A DNA stretch of 64,000 nucleotides from Malachius bipustulatus. Lineage: Eukaryota; Arthropoda; Insecta; Coleoptera; Melyridae. Shown in pieces: positions 11,501 through 26,500 of the stretch. The stretch lies in NCBI GenBank assembly GCA_910589415.1, contig OU342630.1:63546186-63610185 (forward strand), read 5' to 3'. The notes beneath the pieces are model-generated. The model ran no database searches and was not told the DNA's origin. It saw nothing but the letters and a program-made list of their open reading frames with translations. Position 1 is the first letter of the stretch; each line of letters starts with the position of its first letter. A program made the translations under genes and the position numbers.

Positions 11501-14500
11501 TGACGTCACTAGTTTGATATGCGGGAAAATACGAGTTTTTGAACCGCTGTCATCAGTCATGTCATATCTCATATCTGTCAGGTTACAATTAAATTCAAAG
11601 TTCCTTACTCCATAGTTCATCACCTAACCATAAAATTAACTCAAAGACTGCGAAAAAGGTTGAGATTGGCCCCTCTTCGATTTTGTCTTGTCCTACAATG
11701 TTCCGAATTCAAAGCCACGGTTATCTTATAATACCGTTGATTAGTTCGTTATTACAGCTTTCATATTATAGAACATTTTTGCTTTAGGATGATTTGTTGT
11801 TGTTGGAAGTTTTCATCTGCATTTTTTTAAATATTTAAAATAAGGAGATTAACGGTCATCCGGCAGTATAACTTAAGTTAATACATAACAGTTATCAACA
11901 GCCTACCTTAGTTTAGGATCTTGATGAGCGTTTTATATTTTTTATGTAGCCACGGTATGAATGAATGTGTATGGATACATGGTAAACAAAAATAACTCTG
12001 AACTTGAACATCTTTCGGTCAGCTATCCCCGCTGAACTGTCAAACTGCCTTTTCTCCTGTCTCAAAACGTTACTAACTGATGGTCTCGAAGGGTTCAAAC
12101 CACAATCAAACTGGTTAAAGCGTTTTAGCCTGTGGCGTCATTACTTTAACACGAAAATGCGATGTTTTAAACCAGAACGCAGCTGGTTAAAGACGCCGCA
12201 TCAGCAAAAAAAAAACGATCCCGCTCTCAGGTCATTGTCAAAATTTTAGACAAATTCTTTTTTATTAAATAATTTTTATTAAACACATTAAAATGTGTCA
12301 ACAAAATTCCAAAATCCTAAGTGGTTCTAAAATGTTTCGAGGATTTTATTCAAAAGGTTATGTAGAAATTACAAGTAAAGAATAACAATGGGTCGATGTG
12401 GGTCCAGTTGTGATGGTCGGAGAAAGAAAAGAGACCAATACTGGGGCGGTGCATTCAAAGAAGAAATCCATTTACCAATTTCCTCACGCTGTTCCGGACA
12501 TTGTGACTGACCGGCAACGAAGTTAGCGATATAGATGGTGCCAAATGTTGGTGCCGAATGACTAATCGTAAAAGAGCGTGCAAAGAAGTTTTAGGTATAA
12601 AGTAGCGTGGAAAGCACCAAATAAAAAAAAAACAGTCGTAGAAGGAAATGGCAATGTAAACCAAGAAGAAAAAAGAGGAACTGCTTGAATTTTTTTTTTT
12701 TTTTTGAAGAAATCTATGTGACCATCTTTGGTAGGAAATAAATGTATTTTTGTGATTATATGAGAAAATAAATTAATAAATAAATAAATAAAATAAATTC
12801 TAAAGTTAAATTATTAATACTTTTCAAAATTGGTTAATTAAAAATTCATATTACTTACGTACCTATTTATTTATTATAAAAAATTAATACGACCATGTCT
12901 ATACCAGCTTATTTGCCGATATTAAGGATTACAAGTTTAAATCTTGTTAATACCGAAAGATTAAAAAAGGTCCGGGTGTGAAAAGAAAAGGCATCCGTCA
13001 ATCGGTGATACATGGCGTCTATAAATGGAACTACAGCTGCATCATGTAACTTACATGATCCAATAGTTCTCTTTTGCCGGCGTTACATTTCCTGCCGTAG
13101 TAAAATAATTATAATCTTCTGGTAACAGTGGTAACCTGTATCATCTACACTTATTAATAAAGAATAATTACATTTACGTATTTTTAGATAATTTTTTAAA
13201 TTCAGAAATCGAAACTTTTATTTATTTTTTCCGTTCTTGTGATGAGCATTGTCGGAGTTTTTCATAACTTTGTAACGATTCGTTTCTAGTTATTTACGAG
13301 ATATTTTCTGCGGCGGACAGACGACAAAACGAGATTAATAAGGCTTCCTGCAAACCATAGGAAAGGCTCTTGACATTCGTTGCCAACACAGTAACATATT
13401 ACCATCCTAAATAGATTGGGAGGAGTAGGAATAATAAAAACGCTTCTTGATTTATTTGCGCAAAATCAGTGATGCTAAAATACGTAAACTTACCCTTACC
13501 AAAACATATTAAAATATTGAGAAACTCATAAAATTTCAATAAAAAAAAAGTTATTTTAATTTGTTTTATATCACGCAGTATTTTTTCACGTTAATTTTGG
13601 TTGATAATCTAGTAGCAGTTATAAAATGAGTCAACCCACTAAAACCTGTACACTCATGTGAAATATCGTTCTCAAGAAACGAAAAATATAACAAGAAACC
13701 GACGTGACAAAGATAAATTCTGAGGAGTGTCGTTTGATAGAAAAAGTAGGATTTCAATTACGTGTTATTGTATTTTCTTTTCGCTCATAATGATCAAACC
13801 ATATCTAATTATTTTACTTCCAAATTATAATAAAAAAATGCAAGTAATTATTGATTATTGGCGTAGTGTTCCGATGCTTTTGATGATACCGGAGGAATGT
13901 TCCATCGGCGTCAACTTGCGCTATGCCATAATGCTGACTTGTTCCTGCAGAGTTTTACAAACGAGGAACTTTTTTTTTCATCGTCGGCGATAATTTCCAT
14001 CGACTCTATTTAACATCTTTTATAATTATTATTATTACCTAATTATTATGCATACCTTTACCTATTCTGCTGGTTTTAGGCGAATAGGCATATAATGCGA
14101 AAAAAGCCACACAATCCTCATTCTCAATATGGTGAACGATAATGGCTGCCTGCAATCTAGTCTATCGACTTGCCTTTTGCTTACTCAATTGTTCGGAATT
14201 TCGCGGATGAAAAATAACATAAATTGGCCGGAAGGCTTTAATATGCAACATTATCTGGACCGTGATCTGTTGAGGCGGCATCCCGAAGTCCTAGCCCGTG
14301 AATCAGAAACAGATTTCAGACTATGTAGATAGAATTGAGCCCGGGCCAAACCGTCGTTCCGCCCGTGCAGTTACCGAGACGGCGTGGTCTCCAATCATTC
14401 ACGACATGAGATATTTGACTGGCGAACAGATGTCAGATGACCCGGGATTTGGATCGTGGTCATCAAGGAGGCAAACCGCGACATTGTTCCCCGGTGGGGA

Positions 14501-17500
14501 CTGAGAAGATTAATATCCTGTCCGGTAATTACGCAATTGCTAGTGAAAGACGCTGAGCCACGAGCCAGGCACGAGAGAATTATCCTGTTATTGTTGCCAC
14601 GCTTGGACGCTTGCGGAAAGTGCAAATGAAGCGATATTCATGATGGTATAGCGGCAAAGAAAAGAAGTTGCGGGGGTATTGTTCGGCGAAAACGGAACTG
14701 CCGCCGAAGATAATGACGCATAACAATTCTAATCATGACGTCAATGATAATTAGAGTGATTTTTTTCTTTAGAAGAGATTCTGTTAAACTTGGACTAACG
14801 AATTTATATTAACATGAAAAATTTTAGAAAACTGCTGGAAAAAATCGTTTATTGACAATACTTTAGTCTTTAAAATGTTTTCTGTTTACTGAAACACCAG
14901 AAAACTCCCAAATTTTTTCACATGCATCACCATAATTTCACGACAAGTATCCTTAGGTACTGTAGAGTTCAAGTTGGGAGTTGTATAATGGGTTCTCAAG
15001 TTCGGTGACTGAAAGAGACTTCAACTCCTCTATCTCTAATGGCGCCATATGCTAAAGCTAGGTTTTATAGTAAGTTAGGACTTTATCACAATAGTATAAC
15101 TTTTGTTACAACAAACGTTCATCAAACTTAGGCCCCACTTTGGTTAAGTCAGGATTTAGAAATACGGCTCAATTTTGGCCATACGAGTTGTATTTTTCTC
15201 AAAACGTCTCGGCGTGGTGATAATGCAAATAAACAACAATAAATATTTTCGGATTCCAGATGTTTCTTCTTATAAATTAATTGAATATCATGATGTTTTT
15301 GTGCAGTGAAATTGTGTCAGATAAATTTTTAAATATATCTCTACTGTATTTAATTCTTCAGAAAAGCGAGCTTTCATAAGCCACTGCATGGCTAAGAATA
15401 ATAATAATAATACGGAAGTATATTTTTTCGTATCTGGATTTATCCTGAATGTGTCTCCCGTCGTTCGCGTGTGGCTTTCCGGCTTAATATTTGATTATCC
15501 TCGGCGTATAGTATCGCTGCTGCAGTAGTGCGCCAGCAACCGCTCTGATAAAACACGGATTGATTAGAGCCGCTCCCTCTCCCATATATCTGATGTTTAA
15601 TATCCCGGAGGAATAGCTGTAACGGGAACAATGCCCCTCCCGAGTTCTTTCAGACTTTGAGATCGAGAAACCTCGCCCACGAATACGGATGCTCACGGTA
15701 CGCAGAACTCGACGTGTAGGGGTAGGTATTCAAAATTTATACGTCGGGTAGCATCCTTCCTATGCTCTTTTGTCGAGCCGTTACTTTTAAAGATATGGAG
15801 TGTTTTCTTTATAAATTATGAATAAATTTGAAATGGTTATTCGAGTTGAATGATATGCTTAGGGAGAAGTTTCGAAACATGAAAGTCATAATATTAGTAC
15901 CTAAGTCATCTTTAACAATGTATTGAATGCAGATTTTTGCATAGGGACTTGGTTAGGTACATGTAAATGATAATAAAAAAACATCGACGACTGGTGAATA
16001 GGAGTTAATTCCTTATTACGTCTCTTAAGGATTTTTACAAACTTGCGTCGTCATTTGATGGATTTTTTCCTCTTCATATTAAGTTTAAGGTATGGCTTAT
16101 TGCCAGACTATAAGATGAACTTCAAGGTAGTTTATACAGGGTCCATCAGCAGAAAATGAGGTATCTACAATTTTCAAAGTTAATTAATTCATGAATTTTC
16201 ATCAAGTCGCGCTTTCGCGATAAATTGAAATTTAAGACAGTTGCCATGTTGCCAATGCCAAAGTGTTTTCGAAAAATGTCAGATTCGCTGTGAAACTGAA
16301 GTTGGTCAAACGCTCAACGTTCCGAATGCGAAAAATGTGTTCTGGTCTTGGCATTTCTAAGTTTGGAAATTCTGTTTCGCTCGCAGAAACATTGCACCTA
16401 AATTCTAAATTTGGATGATACTGCTAAACACTACTTGTTGTTTAACAGTTCCCCTTGGCTGCGGAATTAAAAACCGTGACTAAAGTTACGTTTATAAGAA
16501 TTGTTGCATAATTAATGTACCATCTATTCATATGAAACTAGTTGTAAATTAACGAACCTATGATGTGGTGTCTATGTACTTATTATGTAGGTAGGTACAC
16601 CATAATGGATACACAAAATTGATAATGTTCAGCTTTTAACTGATTTAAATAATAGAAGCAGGACGCTCGGTGAAGCGATTGAAGGTACACTGTAATAATA
16701 ATAGTGTCCATGTATATTGCGATCGCAATCAAATATGACTCGTGCCTCATTCTACTGCGAATTTCTATTAAAGTTAATATTACCGTGCTTCCAGACCAGT
16801 ATATTCCAACTGCTATGGCAGATTATTCAAACTTATTAGGAATAGGATTCAATTGGATAGGGGTAATCATTACAATTATTATTACAACAGTTTTGTTTTT
16901 ATGTACGTTTACATTTTTTCCTTTTTGTCAAAAATCAAAATTGATTAACAATTGAAGAAATGTTGAAAATGATCAAATTATTATTATGATAGATATCTTA
17001 CCAATCTGTTACTTGTACAATGATGAGCAGAGTCGGTCTTGATCTTGCGGCCTTGTTCCTCATCTTACAGGGCCTTGTTCCTCATCTTGCAGAAAATGCT
17101 TAAAAACGACCAAGACTCGAGGTGTTCTGTAATAAACTCGATATAAATCTAAACTAAAAATACAATTAAAATGTAAAAACTATATGCCAAAAATGATTTT
17201 GTAACATTTTAAACTAAAAGATATAAACTCTAATCAAAAAAATACTTTCTGAAAATCTTTGAGATCTGAGTGTCTCGATCATGGAGCATATTTCACTTTT
17301 TTGGGAGTAAATTTAAAAGTATAAAAAGCACTGCCACTCAAAAAGCTTCCCAACGAGGACAAGGTTACCAAAGAGTTGGGTAGACACATTCAATATAAAG
17401 AAACGTTTCAGTACGCATTGACACTTTACCCTTTGGCGTTAGCTCCTACCGAAATACTGAACACGCCGACCAATAAAAGTAGTTCGGGGCTTATTATTGA

Positions 17501-20500
17501 GTCTGCTGATAATAGTCTTAAAATATTACCAGTGAATTTGAGAAAACTTGATACATATAATTTTGGCATGTCTCTTGTACAACAAGATGTAGGTAAACCA
17601 ATAACGATTGCATCAACTTTTTGGACTACGCGGATCTTTTAAGCGAAATAGTTTTCAAAAACCGAGTAAAGAGAATAAAGAGAGCCTTGCAAAGGATAAC
17701 CGTAAATCGAATCGTTGACAATAATTGCTCTTCAATTTTCCCGCAGCAGTGACATCTCTTTATCCATTCGGTATTCAACCAGCAACAATTAACTGATTTT
17801 TTTTCATTAATTCCACGAATATTCGAATGATTCAAATTTAAAATTCGTCACCTTTGTTGGATTAAAAAATATTACACCGTATAAGCTAATTATGCACCTA
17901 ATGTCGATTAACTTTCCCTACATACTAAGAAGTTGTTACGAGAATTCTTTGACACATCCTGGAACCGAAACGTCCACGATATTCAAGGTGTATCATTGAC
18001 TGCAAAAGCAAAAATACGGACGTTTTTGTAGAACTTGTTCACTTAAAGACCAACTTACTGATGAAATGTAAGTAAAAGTTGGAATAAAAATGACAACATT
18101 GGATTTATAGCAAACAGCTCACTAAATACGGATTGCTCCAAATGTACTGATACCTACATTTACCTGCTGTTTCGTGCAAAATTGAGCAACAACGAAGGAC
18201 CAGCGTATTGCTTTTGAACTAAAGTAATTAGTTTAAACAAAACAATTTATTGAAAACAATTAACTACATTCATTGACATTTAAAATGATTAACAATTCTT
18301 CCTTCTTCTTTGAATAAGTGTCTACGATTATCCCGAAGATATCTTTGTGACTCTCTCAATCTAAAGGAAAAAGAGTTTGATTAAGAAGGAGTGATAATAA
18401 TGATAGGAGAAAGAGATGACTAACCTTGCCTTGGCTGGATGATGGATGTTATTCCAGACACGTGGCGTCGATCTTCTCGTTCCGTGCTTAATGTGGTCGA
18501 TCAACTATCGTTCTTCTAGGGACGATCTTGATATAATCAGCAGCCAAACAATTCAAACAAAACACTAGGGATCTCACAACTGACTTCGTTTCAAGTTTCA
18601 AGAACAATTTCAATCAACAAAGGTAGGTACTACCATGTGAAAGTACCACCAGTTCTGCAATCTCATCTCGGTCTGTTGTATTCAGTCAGCATTCAGCACG
18701 CAGTTCTTCCCATGCTACCCCTCGATGTCTTCCGCTTCACCATGGCGCGCTGACATCTCTAGGGAAGGGATTAAGGGTTTCGAGTGGAGGACAAGGTAGG
18801 CAACCAGAGAATCACAAACAAATCGAGTTGCGGACGATACACCTGCCTTTCATGCCCTTACTGGATAAAACGAAATTTTGCAGTATTGAAGAATTTTTGG
18901 ATAACTTTGGATTTTTCTTTTAAAAAATTCCTATAGTCGCGTTACTTCTACAATCGGTCACAATAGCCAAACTGTTAGAGTTTCGGTCAAACGATCTCTA
19001 AAGTGCATGGCTTTGTTTGGTCAGTACTTGGATGGGTGACCAAACTTGATAGTGGTAAATAAAAAAGTTCCGTGACCGATCGTGCTCCGGGAGGTACGTT
19101 AAAAAGGGGGTCCCTCGTTAAGTTACGTCAGATGCCCTTGAGGCTACTTGAAAACTTCTGACACTTGGGCTTTACCACAGCCATAAGATATTTATTTATT
19201 TATTTACTTCTACAATCTACAGGATGTCCCTTGTTGTACAGGATGTCGCAGTTTTCAATCTAGGAAACATTTTTGCGGGAGTTAGATATCCACAGAGAGT
19301 GGGTGCTTCAAGAAAATTTCCTATTTTTGTTGAATCGTTTTTTAGTCTGAGAAATGCATTTACCGTGTAATTCGTATAAAATTGAACGCTTATCCTGACC
19401 TATGATCTTCTATAGCATGCTGAGAATATACGGGAGAGATGGTTCTCTTGGAGTTTGTTATTAAAAATTCTTGGAGTTTTTGTTTTCGTATTGGCAGTTC
19501 CATTTTTACATGTATTGACATTGCGTGAAGTGTCTGTAAGGGAACTAAAATGTTGAGTTAAAATCTCATTTGACAAAAGAGAAGTTTAAAATTATTTGAA
19601 AAATTATTAAATACCAAAAGCGAAACAGCGCCTATATTTTCACGAAGTTGTGTCCCGAAAAATTAGCAAAACCAATTTCGGAAACTCTATCATTTCCGCA
19701 AGTTAAATTCTTGGGTTTATTTTGATTCTGATAAATGTTTCAATATTTTAGTGCCTTCATTGCTTGCAGTTCCTGTTTCAAGTTTTACCATTAACAAACA
19801 ATTCCTAAGCAAGAGGTGCAATACAATGGCAATGCATAATTTATTTCAACTAAGTAACTGTCGTTCCAAAGTTAGAAGACAACTGTCGTCATGCGACATG
19901 GCTTAATAATAAAAACATCCAATGCAAGAGTGTTCTTTCATTTAAAATGTACAGTCCTGCTTTTAGCATCGGTCAAAGTTGGACTTTCGATAGGAATTTG
20001 GCTCGCCTATCCTATTTAGCTGGAGTTGCAACTGGAGACAATAGTCACGCCTCTCGAAGCGGAGGTAACTTCGTCCAATCTGGTGAACTAACATAACATT
20101 ACAATAGCACCAGTTTTTTTTTTTTTTGCATTTCCCGAGCAATGCAGATGACGGTATTGTGAGACTAGAATGCCTAAATTGCTATAGACGTTTCGAATTC
20201 GTAGCTCACTCGGGTTCCATTAGTGAATATTGATTTTTCCCTTTGTCGTAATTAATGTTTGAACCCATCTGACAGAATTCCCTCTTAATTGGACGGTTTA
20301 TCTTACTACAAAAACTTCATTAAACCCATGGTGTCGGAAAATGGACAAATCGACAGTTTAGGATTTGGTGTGACGGGAATTAATTTTAATTTCGAGAGGT
20401 GTCTACAAGCTCTGATAATGGTAATTGCCTGTCACGTTATGTAAATCTGTCTGTACGTAAGCGACGTCGAGTGTCTAGATAAATGAAATCAACAAGAACC

Positions 20501-23500
20501 CGTATCTGAGATTGACGTTACAGGGAATATTTATCCCGAGTTAGGTGGATTTCTCGATTGTATTGTTGCCACTCTGTCAATAATACTCGACATAGGGAAA
20601 GGTATTTCCTCGCCTAAATTAAATCCCATAGGGAACGTCTTATCGTTATTTCGCGTGTAACGAGGTCTGCTGACAGATTTGTAGGTTTTAGTGTATTTTT
20701 TAACAAAAAAATACACTATTGAGGACGACATCACTTTTCGAAAATCACCCAAACTCATCAAATGTCCACCGATCATGACCCCCAGATCACGAAAAAGTGG
20801 TTTTCCAAAATTCACCTGCCCACGATATATATATATATATATATATTGATAGAAGGTACTATGTGACTTCAAAATCAGATACGCATAATTCGTTGTCACT
20901 TCATATATGACGTTGTGGCTTCCGATTTCGGAAGTCACAACGTTTCGCCTTATTGAGTGCATATATAGCTTCAAGATGGCGTTAGCAGTCCGTATGCAAA
21001 AATTTTTGTGGAAGTGATTTAGACCCCCTGGTACCCTCAAGATAACATTTTAGTTCCACAATAATCCGCTGACGCTAGCATCGCGTTTTACTGCAGTTAC
21101 GGCCTGAACGTTCTCACTTCCATCATATATGCTATATAAATGACCATTTATGTACAATAGGACATACGATGTGACATCCAATTTTGGCAACGCCGTAAAG
21201 CAATAAATTTGGCCTCGTTTCGTTGTTAAATTCATTTTCCATTCACTGGTAAAGTCTGCATGAAAACAAGTTCCAAGATTCTTACTTGGACTCGGAAGCC
21301 AATTACATATTTTATCCTGGCGAATATATTGATATCCTACCTACCGACCAGGAGCCTGCTTCACAAAAATATGAGTTATTAATAATAGTCTCTATTTTTA
21401 TCATATCAATTTTTGTGAAACACTGACCGACTAATATAATTGAAATAAACTGTAAATAATAGTTCATTAATAAGCTATTACTTAATAGACTATTACCATT
21501 ATTTTGAGAAAAACTATTGAAAATCCCTTATATTATGAGCTCTATTACTATTAATAATAAATAGTTAATAGTGTTTTGTGAAACAGGCCCCTGAACCTAC
21601 CTTCGCCATTAGGATTTAATTAGCTAATTTTGTAATTACCACCTACTTTGCATGTAAAAATCACACCCCATGCTAACTTCTGTTATCTTGCAACTTAGAA
21701 GTCGTTTTTAGCTTTCAATAATCGTGCAATCAGCGAGGCGCGTGTTATCTACTTCACAATAAAACCTGTCAGAACAATCGGACTCTGTTTAATTTAATTA
21801 TACTTCACAGTACATGGGGATCTTGGAAACGGCATGAGATACAGGGTCGGTTAAATTAGAGAAAAGTTGCACAATTTGATGCTTAATAAGAAACTGATTT
21901 TTTTTCTTTTGAATATTTTCAGTCGTTGTTGAAATATCCTGAAAAAACTGAAAAATCTAAATTTCTTATTTTGGCCATATCTTTTTTATTATTGGAAACT
22001 AATAATGAATAATTTTTTGCAGGCTTATATATCGTCAAAAGCTATCCATATGACGTTACAAAAATTTTCAAAGCCGACTAGATCCCAAGAGTTTTCGTAG
22101 CCAGCTTTTGTTTTTCTTATGGCCGCCATATTGATCTTTTATGTCATTCGGTATAAAATAAATAAATCGAGGAAACCATTAAAAATTAATAACATTCGAT
22201 AACAAAAATGTCAAGAATTTTATTCTTTTTTCCAAAAAAAAATAAATGTTCATACCGAATATCATATAAAAAGTAAAAAAAAAAACATAAAGCAAGTAAT
22301 ATGACTTCATATTAATGTAATTGGGTGAAAAAATGTTTTTTTTTTTTTGAAAAAAGAATAATAAAATTTTTGAATTTTATTTCATGTTATTAATTTTTGG
22401 TTTCCTTGATTTATTTTACACCGAACGACATACAAAATCAATATGGCGGCCAAAAGAAAAATAAAAGTTGACTATGAAAACTTTGGGATCTAGTCGGCTT
22501 TGAAAATTTTTGTAATGTCAAATGGATAGCTTTTGACGGCTTATGTAAGCCTACAAAAAATAATTCATTACTTCTCAATTATAAAAAAGATATGGCTAAA
22601 ATAAGAAATTTTGATTTTTCAGTTTTTTCAGGATATTTCAGCAATGACTGAAAATATTCGAAAAAATCTTATTAAGCATCAAATTGTGCAACTTTTCTCT
22701 AATTTAACAGAGCCTGTATCTCTTGCCGTTTCCAAGATCCCCATGTACTGCCGCTTCCACTGGACACACTGTATACTCATACATTAGGTATTTAATAGAG
22801 TCATAACTATTTCGAAACTAAAATATCGAAATTTCTTATTTATTGCTGTTGAAAATGAAGTGAATATTTTTGTAGGTTCACAAAAGTCGTTATTAGGCGT
22901 ATCCATTTGATATTTCAAAAATTTTCAAAGTCGACTAGATTCAAGAGTTTCCATAGTCTACTTTTGTTTTTCCTATAGCGGATGCGATATCTATTGTTTT
23001 TCATGTCGTTCGGTCTAATAAAAATTTGGGAAACGAAAACTCTAATCTAGATTTTTTTATTCTAGTTTTTTAGAAAAAAAAATTATATTCGCCGAATTAA
23101 TATAAAAAACCTCAAAGCGAACTATCTGTGAAAAAAAATTTCTTACGGAAAAAGAAGAATAAAATTTTGAATTTTTTTTTGCACATCTGCAATTATATGA
23201 AATTCTGTTTCAGATTCGAAGTAAGTATAAAATTGTGCACAATTTAAACGGCCCTGTAGCCGGTTCCGATATCTTTGACCCTGTAGTAAGCCACGAAATA
23301 GTTATACAACCATGTATAATTATATTAAACAAAAGTCGGTTTTTCTAACAGGCTATATTGTGAAGTAGATGACATGATGGACTATTATTGAAAAATAAAA
23401 ACGATTCCTAAGCTGCCAGGCAACATAAGTTAACATAGGGTGGAATTGTAACTTTAACATGAAATTCCCTATGGCAACGATTAAAATAAATGCACTGTAT

Positions 23501-26500
23501 ACAGGGTGTTTCATTAAGGTAGGTAAGCGACCGTATCTCGGAAACTAATGGGCCTATAACCTCAAAATAAAAAATTTCCAGACATAAGTGATCACGAGAA
23601 ATTCAATGAAAATATTTTAGATGGCCGCACTTCCGGAAATACCGCAAGTTGACACATACTCCGTTATTTTAACGGGAACACCCTGTAAAATATTTAATTT
23701 TTCAAATGTCTGAAGAAATCGAATACAGGTGGTTTTCACCATTGGAATTTAGATTGAGCGGTTTATGAGTTATAAACAAGTGAAAATTGAAAATTTTCAA
23801 CTTCAAAGCAGTGTAGCACTAGAACGACTCAAGATATCTAAAAATGGTTCATGTCTCTATCCTAGCTTTTCATGTTATATCCCATTATGCGGAGTAAATT
23901 TTAATACAGGGTGATGAAAATTATCCGTTTTTTCATCACCCTGTATTAAATTTTAAACAACATACCCAGGCAGCAATCGAACATTCACTGAATGTTAAAA
24001 ATGAACATTCAGCCAATGTTAGAAACGACAGATTCGTGAACATTCAATGAAGGTTAGTTTTAAATGTTCAGTGAATGTTCAGATTTAAGCTTTAGTGAAC
24101 ATTTATAAATGAATGTTTACTGAACATTCAAAAATGAACATTCAGCCAATGTGAAAAACGACAGATTCGTAAACATTCAATGAATATTAGTTTTAAATGT
24201 TGAGTGAATGTTTGTTTTTTTTTTATCAAACTGATCATCACTAAGAATTGTATTACCTATATGGAGCTGAAAAGCTGAAAAAAATAATACTTACTATGTA
24301 GGTGTATTCCATTTATCAATCCATCAGTGAACAATATAAATTATTATTATTATTATTATAAGGTCACATTTGCTCTTCCGTGTTGTTTTTCTTCTTCCTG
24401 TCTACATCATAATACCTACCTACCTATAATACCTGAGATGAAGAATTAGATTAGTTTGCATCACTCCCTGCACCTTCTCTCTCCGACCAGACAAGCATCA
24501 TCCGCATAAAATACTTAGCTTGCTGATAATTTATTGTGACTTTTATACCTTTACATAGGTATATTCATAGTTTAGAAAAACAAGATGAAATGCGCCAAGA
24601 ATAGCGGACATATTGGAGTTGGACACGAACTGGGAATGAAATAGACAAGAGAGCTGCGTGCGCAACACCTCGTTGTAATAATTATAATTCTGGTTTTTAT
24701 CAATTTTTAAGCCAAATATTTTCGTTTCAGCATGTAATTTTCCAATTTTTTTTGGTATATGTTATTTACCTGATGTCAGTGTACCTGTATGTAATTGCGT
24801 GCAATAAACATTTCATCTTAAACATTGTATGAATGTTAATTAAACATTGCATTTTGAATGTTCAGTATCTAATGTTCAATGAATGTTTATTCAAGGTCTG
24901 AAAACGAACATTAGAATCTGAACGTTGCCTGAATATTCGGAAAGTCTGTTTAACATTAGAGCAATGTTTAATGTTCGGTGAACATTTAGGGAACATTCAG
25001 TGAACATTCCTTGCTGCCTGGGTAGTATAGGATACTATGTGAAAAGTTAAGATAGGGACACGTAAACGGTTTTTAGATATCTTGAGCCGTTCTATTTCTA
25101 CACTGCTTTGAAGTTGAAAATTTTCGATTTTCAGTTACAAATACTTACAAATTGAGCTAGGTAGCAAAAATTTAAATGAGAGAACGATCTTGCACCTAAC
25201 AATTTGTTTTCAAGTTTGAAAAAAATATTTACAAGAATAGTATGTACGTATACAAAGTAAAATTTTTAACAAAATCAATTAAACATACGCCATTTTTTAA
25301 ATTCTTACAATAAATATCTGAAACTTCCACACTTCACTATTGAAATGACATTAATAGATGTGAGCGATATAAAAAAAATCTTCAAGTTTTAGTTTGAAAA
25401 ATACAGAGCACAAAATTATTTCAAACTTACAAAAGTGACAAATTTGATTTTGTTGGTCATTTACAAAGACCGATAATTTTAGTAAAAAAATGTGATGGTG
25501 AAACTTTACAGGTACAGTTTGATAAGCTTGAAACTTTTACTTTAAAATGATCTGTTTAGTTTTATTGAAAAAGTTGAATAGATATATTTTTCTATTTTTT
25601 AAACAAAAATCAAATTTCTTTTAGTTCGAATTACGTGAAATTCATTGTTAAATTAACTTAGATAGCTTTAACAAAAACAACAAAAAAAATTGCTTTGTCT
25701 AACTCATATATTTTTATAATAGGACCTCAAAACAGTACATTCAGTGAAAAATATATACGAGTATTTTTTTGATTTTATTTTAATTTATATTCTCAAGCTA
25801 AAATTTAGCTATGATGTAGCTTATAATCATGAATTAGAAAAAATTTGTTTGAAAGTTAGAGAGAGATACCTAGAGCATATGAGCATATTGAGCAGGGGCT
25901 CGGGACTTATAGCTTTTATATCGAGATACCTATTGATTTTTTTTTGTTCTATTATTATTATTATAGCCGTTTTTAATAAATCAGTTTTTTGATCCGGCCA
26001 TATTTGATCAGTCATTCTGAAATTCTATTTTTATAACATTTTATTTTTGATCAGCTATCTCACAAACACTTTAATATAATTTTTAGTTAAAATGCTTTTG
26101 AATTACTTTTTATATGTATAATATGCTTTCTATAAGATATCAAAGTGATTTCAAAAGTTTTTCAAAGGCCCGTTCTTTTGCTAATTATTCTGAAACGATG
26201 TATGTTTTTTTACTTAAGCCTTTACTCTACTGAAAAAAAAATTGATCGGTTCGGCACTGCTAAAAACATTCAGTTCATAAAATATTTATCCATTGACAAA
26301 TCCGTATGAATTTACTAATCTCCATCTCGAATCATTTAAGGTCGTGTATTCGAAACAAGATAGGTAGGTACATAACATACACAGCTATACTTTAAATTAT
26401 TCATATAAAGTGGTATACATTCGCCTATGTGACTTCCGGATATTTGGCAACACTTCTGGACGCCACTACGTATCTGTCATCAAACTAGGCTATAAAATTG

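Noticed and set aside
16704..16955. 83-codon frame with a hydrophobic C-terminal half
   Set aside because: AT-rich Ile/Phe-coding run with no family resemblance; it does not look like a mitochondrial insert either.
20531..21040. 169-codon minus-strand open frame
   Set aside because: It crosses an (AT)n microsatellite (a run of Tyr/Ile) and repeat sequence, with no domain or splice context.
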